From an uncultured Pelagibacteraceae bacterium (lineage in GTDB: Bacteria > Pseudomonadota > Alphaproteobacteria > Pelagibacterales > Pelagibacteraceae): 64,000 nucleotides of DNA. Below, piece by piece: positions 8,925-17,286 of the stretch; position 1 is the stretch's first letter, and every line of letters begins with the position of its first letter. The stretch lies in assembly GCA_902581925.1 (NCBI GenBank), contig CACHQB010000004.1, positions 1 through 64,000 on the forward strand, written 5' to 3'. The translations under genes were made by a program, and so were the position numbers. The notes beneath the pieces were generated by a model. It had not been told where the DNA came from and did not search any database. It saw nothing but the letters and a program-made list of their open reading frames with translations.

Positions 8925-10052
8925 TTAATAACTTTTAAGAAATTTTAACCTTCCAATTATTTCATCTCTATCCATATAATATCCTTGGAGATGTCTATGA
9001 CCTGAATTTGGATCAAACTCAGTTCTTCCATGAAGTAATCTTCTATTGTTAAATGAAAAAATATCGCCTGGCTCTAGTCTGAAATTAATTTGAAATTTGG
9101 GATCATGTAACAAATTTCCAAACCGATGATGAGCTTTATAAACTGAATCCATTATATCTGGATGACAATCAAGAGCATCTAGTGTTGCAATACTATAACG
9201 AATATCATTATAGTCTCCATCTTTTGTTAATGATATTGCTGTTCCATAAACACTTCTTACTGCTTCTTGAGTATAGTCTTTATCTCTAAATTTAAGGGGA
9301 GTATTTACCAATATATCAAAAGTATCTTTTTCATTATTTTTTAAATAATCTGCCACAGCAAATGCATCTACAGCTGATGAGTCACCACCCTTGGCTGAAT
9401 TTATTAAACAGTGTAAAAATTGATAACCAGGTGGATTTTCAAACCAAGGTAAATCCATATGATTTCTTAAAGCGTGCGCTGTATACGCAGAATTATTTGG
9501 TTTTGGAATATTAATTACTTCAAAAGGTGTTTTAAAAAAAGTTTCTCGGGTATGACTTATACGGTTTAAAACTTTTAATGCAGAATTTTTTTTTACTGGA
9601 GCATTTTTAACAATGGCTATTCCGGTGTAATGTAAAAGCTCTAACCATTTAATTAAACCATCATTAGATTTTATAATTTCATCATGATCAATATGAATAG
9701 ATTTTAAGTTCTTTTCTAAAGAACTATCCCAAAGTTTATAAGGTGAGACATACTTTTGCTTATTTTTTAAAGTATAACAGTTTTCTCTTAACCATTTGGG
9801 ATCGTAATAGCTTGTATGGTCTCCTTCGCTCCATTTAATTTCTAATTTTCCATCAGATCTTATAGAATATTTTGTGGGATTAATGTTTTGTGAGACTTCC
9901 AGAATATTAAACATTCTATGTCTCGAATCTTTATCATGAGCAGTTGGACAATTATCTCTTAACCAAAGGTAATTAAACTTGCTCTCTTCACCATCATTCC
10001 AAATAACTTTTAAATACGTTGAATTTTTTTCTAGTTTGGAAATTGAACTCAC
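8925..10052 (-). CDS. Gamma-butyrobetaine hydroxylase-like 2-oxoglutarate dioxygenase (BBOX/TmpA type)
   Basis: This 375-residue protein has the BBOX layout: an N-terminal DUF971-like domain (residues 1-95, with LWLRDNCP) and a C-terminal TauD-like oxygenase domain. The iron ligands are His198 and Asp200 in NHMDLPW and the distal histidine in LLHGRTEF. The usual N-terminal C-x-C-x-x-C zinc motif is reduced to one cysteine (NCPTAHDKDSRHR). BBOX converts gamma-butyrobetaine to L-carnitine, which fits the carnitine-degrading genes at 14113-16456. TmpA, which hydroxylates 2-trimethylaminoethylphosphonate, has the same architecture and is the main alternative, given the PhnZ/TmpB-like gene at 17287. 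The start is GTG at 10052. It lies divergently from proX. Confidence 0.8.
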   Translation of the reverse strand: MSSISKLEKNSTYLKVIWNDGEESKFNYLWLRDNCPTAHDKDSRHRMFNILEVSQNINPTKYSIRSDGKLEIKWSEGDHTSYYDPKWLRENCYTLKNKQKYVSPYKLWDSSLEKNLKSIHIDHDEIIKSNDGLIKWLELLHYTGIAIVKNAPVKKNSALKVLNRISHTRETFFKTPFEVINIPKPNNSAYTAHALRNHMDLPWFENPPGYQFLHCLINSAKGGDSSAVDAFAVADYLKNNEKDTFDILVNTPLKFRDKDYTQEAVRSVYGTAISLTKDGDYNDIRYSIATLDALDCHPDIMDSVYKAHHRFGNLLHDPKFQINFRLEPGDIFSFNNRRLLHGRTEFDPNSGHRHLQGYYMDRDEIIGRLKFLKSY

Positions 10053-10183
10053 ACTTAATTTTTATATAAAAGAGTAATCAAATCAACTCAATTAATAGTT
10101 GTATTAATAATTCAAAGCTTGTTTTTTATCTACATTCATTATTAAATCTCGGTATTAAAACTTAACCTTAAGGAGATAATTTA
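10053..10183. promoter_or_regulatory. Divergent promoter region between BBOX-like gene and proX
   Basis: These 131 bases separate two divergent genes and must hold both promoters. On the plus strand TTGTTT followed by TATTAA after 15 bases is a weak candidate promoter. A strong ribosome site AAGGAGA (10170-10176) precedes the proX ATG at 10184. No clear terminator or riboswitch-like structure is seen. Confidence 0.45.
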
Positions 10184-11200
10184 ATGAAGTTTTTAAAGAA
10201 ATTAACAATCTCAATTTTCCTTCTATCATCTTTGATTGTAAGTAGTGCAAACGCTGGTGATTGTAAGGCAAGATTGGGAGATTTTGACTGGAGTAGTGCG
10301 AACATTCATACAGCTATCACTACCTTCATCCTTGAAAAAGGATACGGTTGCCAAGTGTCTGTAACTAAGGGAAGTACTACACCTATTATGGCCGCTCATT
10401 ACGATGGTCAATTAGATGTTATTACTGAAGTTTGGTATGACAATATTATTGGTAATTATAAACCTCACGAAGAAGCGGGTACAATTATCCATATGGGAAC
10501 AAACACACCAGACTCTCAGCAGGCATTCTATGTAGATAAAGCTACTGCTGATAAATACAATTTAAAATCTGTTGAAGATATGAAAGATCCAAAAATAGCT
10601 GCGCTATTTAAAGATCCAGAAGATCCTTCAAAAGGCAGAATGACTAGCTGTATATCTGGTTGGACTTGCTACACTGTTAACTTGGTTAAACAAAAAGAGT
10701 ATGGTTTAGATAAATATTATACAAACTTTGATCCAGGTTCAGGAGGTGCATTAGATGCTGCTATAGCAGGTGCATTTGCTAAGAAAAAACCAATCTTCAC
10801 TTACTACTGGGCACCAACTGGTTTAATGGGTAAAGTTGATCTAGTAAGATTAACTGAACCGAAATTTGATCAAACTTGCTGGGATAATATGTCTGCAGTT
10901 GTTGAGGATATCAAAGCTAACGGACCAGATGCTTATAAACCTTCATGCGCATGTGAATATAGAGATATGGCTTTAACTAAGTCTGTACTTGCAACATGGG
11001 CAAAAGCTCATCCAAAAGAAAATGAGTTTATTGGAAAATATACAGTTCCAACAGCTACTGTTAACAAAATGTTAGCATTCTATGAAGATGAGTCAGGTGG
11101 TGATATGGAAGCTACTGCAATAGAGTTCTTGAAAACAGAAACTATGTGGAAAGACTGGGTACCAGCTGATGTTGCTAAAAAAGTTTCAGCAGCATTATAA
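10184..11200 (+). CDS. proX: Glycine betaine/carnitine-type ABC transporter substrate-binding protein
   Basis: This 338-residue OpuAC-family binding protein has a clear signal peptide (MKFLKKLTISIFLLSSLIVSS, cleavage near ANA-GD). The mature protein has tryptophan and tyrosine positions likely to form the aromatic cage for a quaternary ammonium group (GDFDWSS, EVWYDN, YYWAPTG). It captures betaine-like solutes in the periplasm. It heads a proX-proW-proV set, separated from proW by a hairpin (11224-11241). The neighbouring carnitine genes make carnitine, gamma-butyrobetaine or glycine betaine the likely ligands (CaiX-like role), but the ligand cannot be fixed from sequence. Confidence 0.87.
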   Translation: MKFLKKLTISIFLLSSLIVSSANAGDCKARLGDFDWSSANIHTAITTFILEKGYGCQVSVTKGSTTPIMAAHYDGQLDVITEVWYDNIIGNYKPHEEAGTIIHMGTNTPDSQQAFYVDKATADKYNLKSVEDMKDPKIAALFKDPEDPSKGRMTSCISGWTCYTVNLVKQKEYGLDKYYTNFDPGSGGALDAAIAGAFAKKKPIFTYYWAPTGLMGKVDLVRLTEPKFDQTCWDNMSAVVEDIKANGPDAYKPSCACEYRDMALTKSVLATWAKAHPKENEFIGKYTVPTATVNKMLAFYEDESGGDMEATAIEFLKTETMWKDWVPADVAKKVSAAL

Positions 11201-11223
11201 TCACTAAATTAAATTTATAAGAT

Positions 11224-11247
11224 AGAGCCCTTCGGGGCTCTTTCTTT
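11224..11247 (+). terminator. Rho-independent-type hairpin between proX and proW
   Basis: AGAGCCC (11224-11230) pairs with GGGCTCT (11235-11241) around a TTCG tetraloop, followed by TTCTTT. This is a compact, stable terminator-like structure in the 62-base gap between the binding-protein gene and its permease. Partial termination would give more ProX than ProWV. Confidence 0.85.
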
Positions 11248-11262
11248 AAGTAAAAAACAAAT

Positions 11263-12294
11263 ATGGAAGCATTAAAGAAAAATAAAAAAATATTTTTTAA
11301 TATTGGTTTGTTGGTTGTTTTTGTATGGTTATTAATAACTAGCTATTCTCAATCAAAAAGAAAACCTGACAATATTGGAGAATTATTAAATGATTTTTCT
11401 TGGCTAGGAGGTAAATGGCCAAAATGGTTGGATTTACCATTAATGAATTGGATTAATTCTGGTTTCAAAACACTTAACGAAAAATATGGGTACATATTTG
11501 AAGCTATTAATAATGTTCTTTTATATATGTTAATGCTTGTAAAAAACTTTTTAATTCAAGCTCCATGGCCACTAGTTATACTTGGTGTGGTGGTTTTAAC
11601 TTACTTTGCAAGTGGAAGAAAAATTGGAACAACAGTATTTGTAGGATTTTGCACTTTTTTTATAGGTTTTCTTCACCCAATATTTTGGCAAAAAGCAATT
11701 GAAACAACTGCAATAATGTTAATTGGAATATTTCTTTGTGTTGTTGCTGGGATTCCATTGGGAATAGCTATGGCACGAAGTGCAAGAACAAGAAATGTAA
11801 TTTTGCCAGTTTTAGATTTAATGCAAACTATTCCAAGTTTCTGTTACCTAATTCCAGGTATTATGTTATTTGGCTTAGGTGCAGTTCCAGCAATTATAGC
11901 CACATTTATTTATGCGGTTCCTCCTCTAGTTAGACTAACAGATTTAGGAATTAGGCTTGTTGATACTGAGGTTATTGAAGCTGCAGATGCATTTGGTGCA
12001 AGTAAAAAACAAAAGCTTTGGGGTGTACAAATGCCATTAGCTTTGCCAAATATTATGCAAGGTATTAATCAGTGTACAATGATGGCATTAGCGATGGTTG
12101 TTATTGCATCAATGATAGGTACTAGAGGTTTAGGAGATGAAGTTTTACTTGGACTTCAACAATTAAATGTAGGAAGAGCTGCTGAAGCAGGGATCGCAAT
12201 TGTGCTTCTGGCAATAGTTCTTGATAGGATAACTCAATCTTATGGAGAAACACTACAAGAGAGAACAGCACCAAATACAAAGAAAGGTAAATAA
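11263..12294 (+). CDS. proW: Glycine betaine/carnitine-type ABC transporter permease
   Basis: This 343-residue ProW-type inner-membrane permease has about seven hydrophobic segments and a conserved permease core from about residue 150. The EAA-like loop reads VIEAADAFGASKKQKLWGVQMPLALPNIMQG. The N-terminal extension (residues 1-90) contains one membrane segment, as in E. coli ProW. It forms the channel of the betaine-type importer with ProX and ProV. Its stop overlaps the proV start (ATGTC at 12294), so the two are translationally coupled. Confidence 0.88.
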   Translation: MEALKKNKKIFFNIGLLVVFVWLLITSYSQSKRKPDNIGELLNDFSWLGGKWPKWLDLPLMNWINSGFKTLNEKYGYIFEAINNVLLYMLMLVKNFLIQAPWPLVILGVVVLTYFASGRKIGTTVFVGFCTFFIGFLHPIFWQKAIETTAIMLIGIFLCVVAGIPLGIAMARSARTRNVILPVLDLMQTIPSFCYLIPGIMLFGLGAVPAIIATFIYAVPPLVRLTDLGIRLVDTEVIEAADAFGASKKQKLWGVQMPLALPNIMQGINQCTMMALAMVVIASMIGTRGLGDEVLLGLQQLNVGRAAEAGIAIVLLAIVLDRITQSYGETLQERTAPNTKKGK

Positions 12295-13319
12295 TGTCTA
12301 AAATTGAGATTAATAATGTTTATAAAATCTTTGGGAACAATCCTCAATCTGTAATGCCTATGGTAAAAGATGGAGCGAACAAAGAAGAAGTTTTAGAACA
12401 AACTGGTCATACAGTTGGTCTTGATAATGTGTCATTAAAAATAGAAGAAGGTGAAACTTTTGTTTGTATGGGTTTGTCAGGATCTGGAAAATCAACTCTT
12501 ATTAGGCATTTAAATAGATTAATCGATCCCACTGACGGAGAAATTTTAGTAGAAGGAACAAATGTAATGTCATTAAATAAAGAACAACTAATTGAATTTA
12601 GAAGACATAAAATGAGTATGGTATTTCAGAGATTTGGTTTGTTCCCACATAAAACTGTTTTACAGAACGTAGGCTATGGATTGGAAATGCAAGGTAAAGC
12701 AGAAGAGGAAAGACATAGTGTAGCTATGGAAAAAATTGATGCTGTTGGTTTAACAGGTTTTGAAAATCAATTTCCAAATCAATTATCTGGAGGAATGCAA
12801 CAAAGGGTTGGTTTAGCAAGAGCGCTTGCGACTGATAGTGATATCATGTTAATGGATGAAGCTTTTAGTGCTTTAGATCCTTTAATTAGAAGTGATATGC
12901 AAAAACAACTACTAGATCTTCAATCAGAATTAAAAAAAACAATTGTATTTATTACTCATGATTTAGATGAATCTTTAAGACTTGGTGATCACATTGGAAT
13001 ATTAAATGCTGGTAAACTTGTTCAAGTTGGTACACCAGTAGATATTATAATGAATCCAGCTGACGATTATGTTAAGGCATTTGTTAAAGACGTTAATAGA
13101 GCAAAAGTAATTAAAGCTAAAATTATAATGAAGAGTGTTAATGAATCTAACGATATAGATAAATCTAATTTAATAAAAGTTAATGAAGATCAATTTATTG
13201 AGGAATTTTTACCTCAAATTGTATGCTCGAATTCTAATTGTGAAGTGGTTGATAAAAATGGAAACGTTAAAGGTTACATATCTAATAAAGAATTACAGAC
13301 ATCATTAACAAAATCATAA
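12294..13319 (+). CDS. proV: Glycine betaine/carnitine-type ABC transporter ATPase
   Basis: This 341-residue ProV-type ATPase has Walker A GLSGSGKST, signature LSGGMQQRVGLARA, Walker B IMLMDEAFSALDP and H-loop FITHDLDESLRLGDH. The N-terminal helix with VGLDNVSLKI is typical of OpuA/ProV. It is shorter than E. coli ProV (about 400 residues). The C-terminal tail (from about residue 270) shows at most one weak CBS-like segment, so osmotic gating by a CBS pair is probably reduced or absent. It overlaps proW by one base and is followed 3 bases later by an SDR gene. Confidence 0.88.
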   Translation: MSKIEINNVYKIFGNNPQSVMPMVKDGANKEEVLEQTGHTVGLDNVSLKIEEGETFVCMGLSGSGKSTLIRHLNRLIDPTDGEILVEGTNVMSLNKEQLIEFRRHKMSMVFQRFGLFPHKTVLQNVGYGLEMQGKAEEERHSVAMEKIDAVGLTGFENQFPNQLSGGMQQRVGLARALATDSDIMLMDEAFSALDPLIRSDMQKQLLDLQSELKKTIVFITHDLDESLRLGDHIGILNAGKLVQVGTPVDIIMNPADDYVKAFVKDVNRAKVIKAKIIMKSVNESNDIDKSNLIKVNEDQFIEEFLPQIVCSNSNCEVVDKNGNVKGYISNKELQTSLTKS

Positions 13320-13322
13320 TTA

Positions 13323-14111
13323 ATGGTTAACAAATCATTAAAAAATAAAAAAATTATAATTTCTGCAGGTGCATCTGGAATAGGTTTGGCAACAGCTAAG
13401 GTTTGTCTTTCTCGTGGAGCATATGTTTATCTTTGCGATATTGATAATAAATCTCTTAATAAATTAAACAAACATCCTCTTATAAATAAGAGGCTGTTTA
13501 AATATAATTGTGATGCCTCTGACGAAAGCCAAGTATTGAATTTTTTTAAAAAAATAATTAAAAAAACTAAAAAAATTGATGCTTTGATAAATAATGTTGG
13601 AGTTGCTGGACCAACTGGATCACTAGAAAAACTTAAGTCTAAAGATTGGGAAAGAACTATTCAGATAGATGTTAACAGTCATTTTTATTTTACTAAAAAG
13701 GCTATACCTTTAATTAAAAAGTCTAAAAATGGATCAATAATAAATATTTCATCAACTGCTGGAATACTTGGTTTTCCTTTAAGATCACCTTACGCAGCAA
13801 GTAAATGGGCAATTATTGGAATTACTAAAACTCTCGCAATGGAACTTGGAAAATACAATATAAGAGTTAATGCAGTATGCCCTGGTTCAATTAAAGGTGA
13901 AAGAATGAAAAGAGTGATCAGAGATAAAGCAAAATTTACAAAAGTTTCATCAAAAAAAATTGAAAAAGATTTTATTTCAATGAGTTCTATGAAAAAGTGG
14001 ATTCTTGAAGAAGATATAGGAAAGATGTGTGCATTTTTGATTTCAGACGATTCAAGTAAGGTTTCAGGACAAGTAATTTCTGTAGATGGTCACACAGAAA
14101 GAAATGATTAA
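13323..14111 (+). CDS. Short-chain dehydrogenase/reductase
   Basis: This 262-residue classical SDR has the dinucleotide-binding motif GASGIG (16-21, an alanine replacing the usual Thr/Gly before it), the NNVG motif, the catalytic serine in NISSTAG and the Y-x-x-x-K pair in PYAASKWA. It starts 3 bases after proV, so it is probably co-transcribed with the betaine-type transporter. It ends facing the carnitine dehydrogenase gene. A role with the acetoacetate released from carnitine (3-hydroxybutyrate dehydrogenase type) or with another 3-hydroxy amine is possible, but this is inference. SDR specificity cannot be read from these motifs. Confidence 0.82.
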   Translation: MVNKSLKNKKIIISAGASGIGLATAKVCLSRGAYVYLCDIDNKSLNKLNKHPLINKRLFKYNCDASDESQVLNFFKKIIKKTKKIDALINNVGVAGPTGSLEKLKSKDWERTIQIDVNSHFYFTKKAIPLIKKSKNGSIINISSTAGILGFPLRSPYAASKWAIIGITKTLAMELGKYNIRVNAVCPGSIKGERMKRVIRDKAKFTKVSSKKIEKDFISMSSMKKWILEEDIGKMCAFLISDDSSKVSGQVISVDGHTERND

Positions 14112-14112
14112 T

Positions 14113-15054
14113 TTACCTAAGTTTTTTTTCGTATTTCTTTCTTAACTTTTGAATATCAACCAAATACTGGTCTCTTATATTAGATATCATTTCAACTGAT
14201 TTACCTTTAGCCTGTTTTGCTGTTCCTGAAATCAATCTAGAAGATAATTTTTTTGATAGCTTAGGAGCCTTTAATTTAGTCCATGGTAATTTTAAAGCAG
14301 GTCCAAACTGTTCCAACATATGTTTCATTCCCGTTTTTCCTCCAGCAAGATGAAAGGTTAAAAATGTACCCATCAAAGACCATCTTAATCCTGGGCCATC
14401 TTCAATTGCTCTATCTAATTCTTCTGTAGTTGCATAACCTTCATTAATAATATGTAACCCTTCTCTCCATAAAGCTTCTTGTAATCTGTCAGACAAATAT
14501 CCAGGTAATTCATTTTTAACGATAATTGGATTCATAGAAATTGATTTGTAAAATTTTTTAGCTAAATTTAAATTTTTTTTTGAAGTTCTCTTACCTGGAA
14601 CAATTTCTACAGCAGGCAATAAATATACAGGATTGAATGGATGTCCAATTATTCCTCTCTCTGGATTTTTACATTTTGAATAAATTCTAGTTGGCAACAA
14701 ACCCGAAGAGCTTGAAGCAATTATTGAATTAGATTTTGCATATTTTCCAATAGTACTAATCAATTTAGTTTTTAAAGAATAATTTTCAGTTGCACACTCC
14801 TGAATAAAATCTGCGTCTTTTAATGTTTGTTCTATTGAGGTAAAAAAATGAAAATTTTTTAGATTTAATTTTTTTTTATTAAATAGTTTTTTTACAAATG
14901 GCCAAGTTTTTTTTATTTCAGATAATAAATTTTTTTTTAACTTAATATCTTTATCAAATGCATAAACAATTTTGTTGTGAGCCAAACAACGTATGATCCA
15001 CCCTGCCCCAATTACCCCGGTTCCAATTATTGCAACTTTTTTAATATTTTGCAT
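14113..15054 (-). CDS. L-carnitine dehydrogenase (3-hydroxyacyl-CoA dehydrogenase fold)
   Basis: This 313-residue enzyme has an N-terminal Rossmann motif GTGVIGAGW (11-19), the catalytic histidine in GHPFNP (His138) and a C-terminal helical domain. The C-terminal segment GPGLRWSLMGTFLTFHLAGG...EQFGPALKLPWTKL closely matches bacterial L-carnitine dehydrogenases rather than CoA-linked enzymes. It oxidises L-carnitine to 3-dehydrocarnitine with NAD+. Its start overlaps the stop of the BKACE gene (TAATG at 15054), so the two consecutive steps are coupled. Equivalent to CdhA/LcdH in Pseudomonas. Confidence 0.87.
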   Translation of the reverse strand: MQNIKKVAIIGTGVIGAGWIIRCLAHNKIVYAFDKDIKLKKNLLSEIKKTWPFVKKLFNKKKLNLKNFHFFTSIEQTLKDADFIQECATENYSLKTKLISTIGKYAKSNSIIASSSSGLLPTRIYSKCKNPERGIIGHPFNPVYLLPAVEIVPGKRTSKKNLNLAKKFYKSISMNPIIVKNELPGYLSDRLQEALWREGLHIINEGYATTEELDRAIEDGPGLRWSLMGTFLTFHLAGGKTGMKHMLEQFGPALKLPWTKLKAPKLSKKLSSRLISGTAKQAKGKSVEMISNIRDQYLVDIQKLRKKYEKKLR

Positions 15055-15941
15055 TACTTGTGTTTAACAAGTTTTAACTTCTCTCTTGTTTCTGCGGGTG
15101 TCATTGTTGATACACCTAGATCTTCAACAATTCTGATTGCCTTTTCAACTAATTGGGCATTTGTTGCCAGTTTTCCTTTAGATAAATACAAATTATCTTC
15201 TAAACCTACTCTAGGATTACCGCCCATAATTACTGTTTGTGCTACAAATGGCATCTCATTTTTTGAAATTGCAAAGCCTGACCACACACCTTCTTTTGGC
15301 ATAATATCTCTCATAGCTTGCATTGCTAATGGAGTAGCTGGTGCTCCCCAAGGAATTCCTAAACACATTTGAAACATAGGCGGATCATCCAGCAATCCTT
15401 CTTTATATAGCTGTGCACCAAACCACATATTGCCTAAATCAAAAGCCTCTATTTCGGGTTTTACTTTAATTTCTTTTAATCTTTTTGCAGCTTTTCTTAA
15501 ATCGTTCGGAGTATTAACGGTTATAACTGAACTATCACCAAAGTTTAAAGTTCCACAATCTAAAGTGCAAATCTCTGGTAAAAATTGCTCAGCATTTGCA
15601 ATTCTTTCCATAACATTTGCCATATCGGTCATTGGTCCAAACTCTAACGGGTCTTTGCCTTGACCAATATCTAAATCTCCACCCATACCAGTTGTTAGAT
15701 TCAAAATCACATCTGTGTCACTTGAACGAACTCTATCTACAACCTCTTTATATAACTCCAATCTTCTACTTGGAGTTCCGTCTTCCTCCCTCACATGAAT
15801 ATGAGCAATAGCAGCTCCTGCTTTTGCAGCTTCAATTGATGCTTTAGCAATTTGTTCTGGTGTTTTTGGTAAATCTGGATGCTTGCTTGCGGTATCTCCT
15901 GACCCCGTAACAGCACATGATATGAATACCTTGTTGTTCAT
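15054..15941 (-). CDS. Beta-keto acid cleavage enzyme, probably 3-dehydrocarnitine-acting
   Basis: This 295-residue BKACE (DUF849) family TIM-barrel enzyme carries the zinc-binding histidines in HIHVR (His47, His49) and the late motif MGGNPRVGLEDNLY. BKACEs use acetyl-CoA to cleave a beta-keto acid into acetoacetate and a new acyl-CoA. Next to carnitine dehydrogenase and a thioesterase, the expected reaction is 3-dehydrocarnitine plus acetyl-CoA giving acetoacetate plus betainyl-CoA (CdhC role). It is the first gene of a two-gene minus-strand unit and lies divergently from the thioesterase gene. Family firm; substrate from context. Confidence 0.87.
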   Translation of the reverse strand: MNNKVFISCAVTGSGDTASKHPDLPKTPEQIAKASIEAAKAGAAIAHIHVREEDGTPSRRLELYKEVVDRVRSSDTDVILNLTTGMGGDLDIGQGKDPLEFGPMTDMANVMERIANAEQFLPEICTLDCGTLNFGDSSVITVNTPNDLRKAAKRLKEIKVKPEIEAFDLGNMWFGAQLYKEGLLDDPPMFQMCLGIPWGAPATPLAMQAMRDIMPKEGVWSGFAISKNEMPFVAQTVIMGGNPRVGLEDNLYLSKGKLATNAQLVEKAIRIVEDLGVSTMTPAETREKLKLVKHK

Positions 15942-15988
15942 TTTAAGTAAGATTTATACTATTATAAAAAGGACGAGGGAATAAAAAA
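15942..15988. promoter_or_regulatory. Divergent promoter region of the carnitine genes
   Basis: This 47-base A+T-rich gap separates the BKACE gene (minus) from the thioesterase gene (plus) and must drive both carnitine half-operons. TATACTATTATAA near its centre could supply -10 elements. GAGGGA before the plus-strand ATG at 15989 is the ribosome site. A shared regulator site would have to overlap the coding ends. Confidence 0.4.
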
Positions 15989-16456
15989 ATGTCTTTTCAC
16001 ATAATAAACCAAACAATCAAAAAAGAATGGACTGATTATAATAATCATATGAACATGGCTTACTATGTCTTAGTTTTTGATCAGACTTGGGAGATCATTC
16101 TAGAAAAATTTAAGATGGGTGAAAAATCAGCAAAGGATACCCAAAGAAGTACCATGGTTGTTGAAACTCGCACTTCATATGATGGTGAAGTTAAAGAGGG
16201 AGATGAAGTAGAAATTGTTTTAACCTTCTTTGATCATGATAAAAAGAGATTACATTTCAAGATGGAAATGATTGAAAAATCATCAAAAAAATTATCAGCA
16301 ACTATTGAAATGTTAGCGCTTTATATTGATCTTAGTAAAAGAAAAGTTACAGAATTTGAAGATGAAAAAATTAAAATTATGGATGACTTTATAAATGAAA
16401 ATAAAAATGAATTTAATTCTGACAATTTATCCATTATTGGAAAACTTAAAAAATGA
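15989..16456 (+). CDS. Hotdog-fold thioesterase, probable betainyl-CoA thioesterase
   Basis: This 155-residue 4-hydroxybenzoyl-CoA-thioesterase-like protein shows the hotdog motif WTDYNNHMNMAYYVLVFD (Asp16, His20). In carnitine clusters the matching enzyme (CdhB) hydrolyses betainyl-CoA to glycine betaine and CoA. It lies divergently, 47 bases from the BKACE gene, completing the three-enzyme carnitine-to-betaine route. Its stop overlaps the start of the TauD-family gene by four bases (ATGA at 16453), so it also heads a plus-strand operon of thioesterase, TauD, HD oxygenase and GMC dehydrogenase. Confidence 0.85.
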   Translation: MSFHIINQTIKKEWTDYNNHMNMAYYVLVFDQTWEIILEKFKMGEKSAKDTQRSTMVVETRTSYDGEVKEGDEVEIVLTFFDHDKKRLHFKMEMIEKSSKKLSATIEMLALYIDLSKRKVTEFEDEKIKIMDDFINENKNEFNSDNLSIIGKLKK

Positions 16457-17283
16457 TTGATGTAAAATTATTATCAGGAGCATTAGGTGCTGAAATAAGT
16501 GGAATTGACTTGACTGACGTTTCAGATGAAAATTTTAAAACAATAAATAACCTATTATTAGAACACAAAGTTATTTTTTTTCGAAATCAACCTTTGACTT
16601 CAGAACAACATGTTGCTTTAGCTTCAAAATTTGGACCATTAGAAACACATGCTTATGTAAGAGGTTTAAGTGAATTCCCCGAAATAATAAGAATAATAAA
16701 AAAACCTGAGGAAAAAACACAATGGGGTGAAGGTTGGCATTCAGATGTTAGCTATAACGAAAAACCAACTAAAGCTGTAATTTTAAAATCAATTAAAATT
16801 CCACCAGTTGGAGGAGATACTGTTTTCTCAAACATGGAACTTGCATGGGAGACCCTAGAAGAAGAGATAAAAAATAAAATTAAAAATAAAAAAGCAGTTC
16901 ATTCCTCACTAGGAGGTGGGTTTTTCCTTGATAAATATAAAGCAATGCAAAGCAATGGGAATATGGATGAATACTCAAACACTCATCCAATTTTAAGAAC
17001 TCATCCAGAAACAGGTAAAAAAATTCTTTTTGTAAATTGGACTTACACAAAGGAAATTGTTGGTATGGATAAAGAGGAAAGTAAAAAGATATTAAATTAT
17101 TTATTTGAACATCAGGCAAGATTAGATCTTACTTGTAGATTTAAATGGACCGAAAATGCAGTGGCTATTTGGGATAATAGAAGTGTTCAGCATTATGCTA
17201 TTGCTGATTTTTATCCAAATAAAGGGCTTGGTTTTGAAAGAGTAATGGATCGTATAGCTGTAGAAGGGGATCATCCGCAATAA
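16453..17283 (+). CDS. TauD/TfdA-family 2-oxoglutarate-dependent dioxygenase
   Basis: This 276-residue protein is a full-length TauD-type Fe(II)/2-oxoglutarate oxygenase. The iron ligands are His96 and Asp98 (GWHSDVSY) and the distal His247 in WDNRSVQHYA. An arginine follows in GFERVMDR for 2-oxoglutarate. Family members hydroxylate taurine, 2,4-D and other small acids or amines. It is coupled by overlap to the thioesterase upstream and sits 3 bases from a PhnZ/TmpB-like HD oxygenase. In known oxidative phosphonate routes a 2-oxoglutarate hydroxylase makes the alpha-hydroxyphosphonate that the HD enzyme cleaves, so this could be that partner. PhnY belongs to the PhyH family and TmpA is BBOX-like, so a TauD partner would be different. 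Confidence 0.83.
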   Translation: MIDVKLLSGALGAEISGIDLTDVSDENFKTINNLLLEHKVIFFRNQPLTSEQHVALASKFGPLETHAYVRGLSEFPEIIRIIKKPEEKTQWGEGWHSDVSYNEKPTKAVILKSIKIPPVGGDTVFSNMELAWETLEEEIKNKIKNKKAVHSSLGGGFFLDKYKAMQSNGNMDEYSNTHPILRTHPETGKKILFVNWTYTKEIVGMDKEESKKILNYLFEHQARLDLTCRFKWTENAVAIWDNRSVQHYAIADFYPNKGLGFERVMDRIAVEGDHPQ

Positions 17284-17286
17284 TAA

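Noticed and set aside
10100..10150. 11-codon minus-strand ORF (MNVDKKQALNY) in the gap before the BBOX-like gene
   Set aside because: It has no ribosome site, and a run this short is expected by chance in a 131-base gap. I could not separate it from noise.
14977..15372. 131-codon plus-strand ORF across the carnitine dehydrogenase/BKACE junction
   Set aside because: Both genes on the minus strand are well supported and coupled by TAATG; the plus ORF has no motif or ribosome site.
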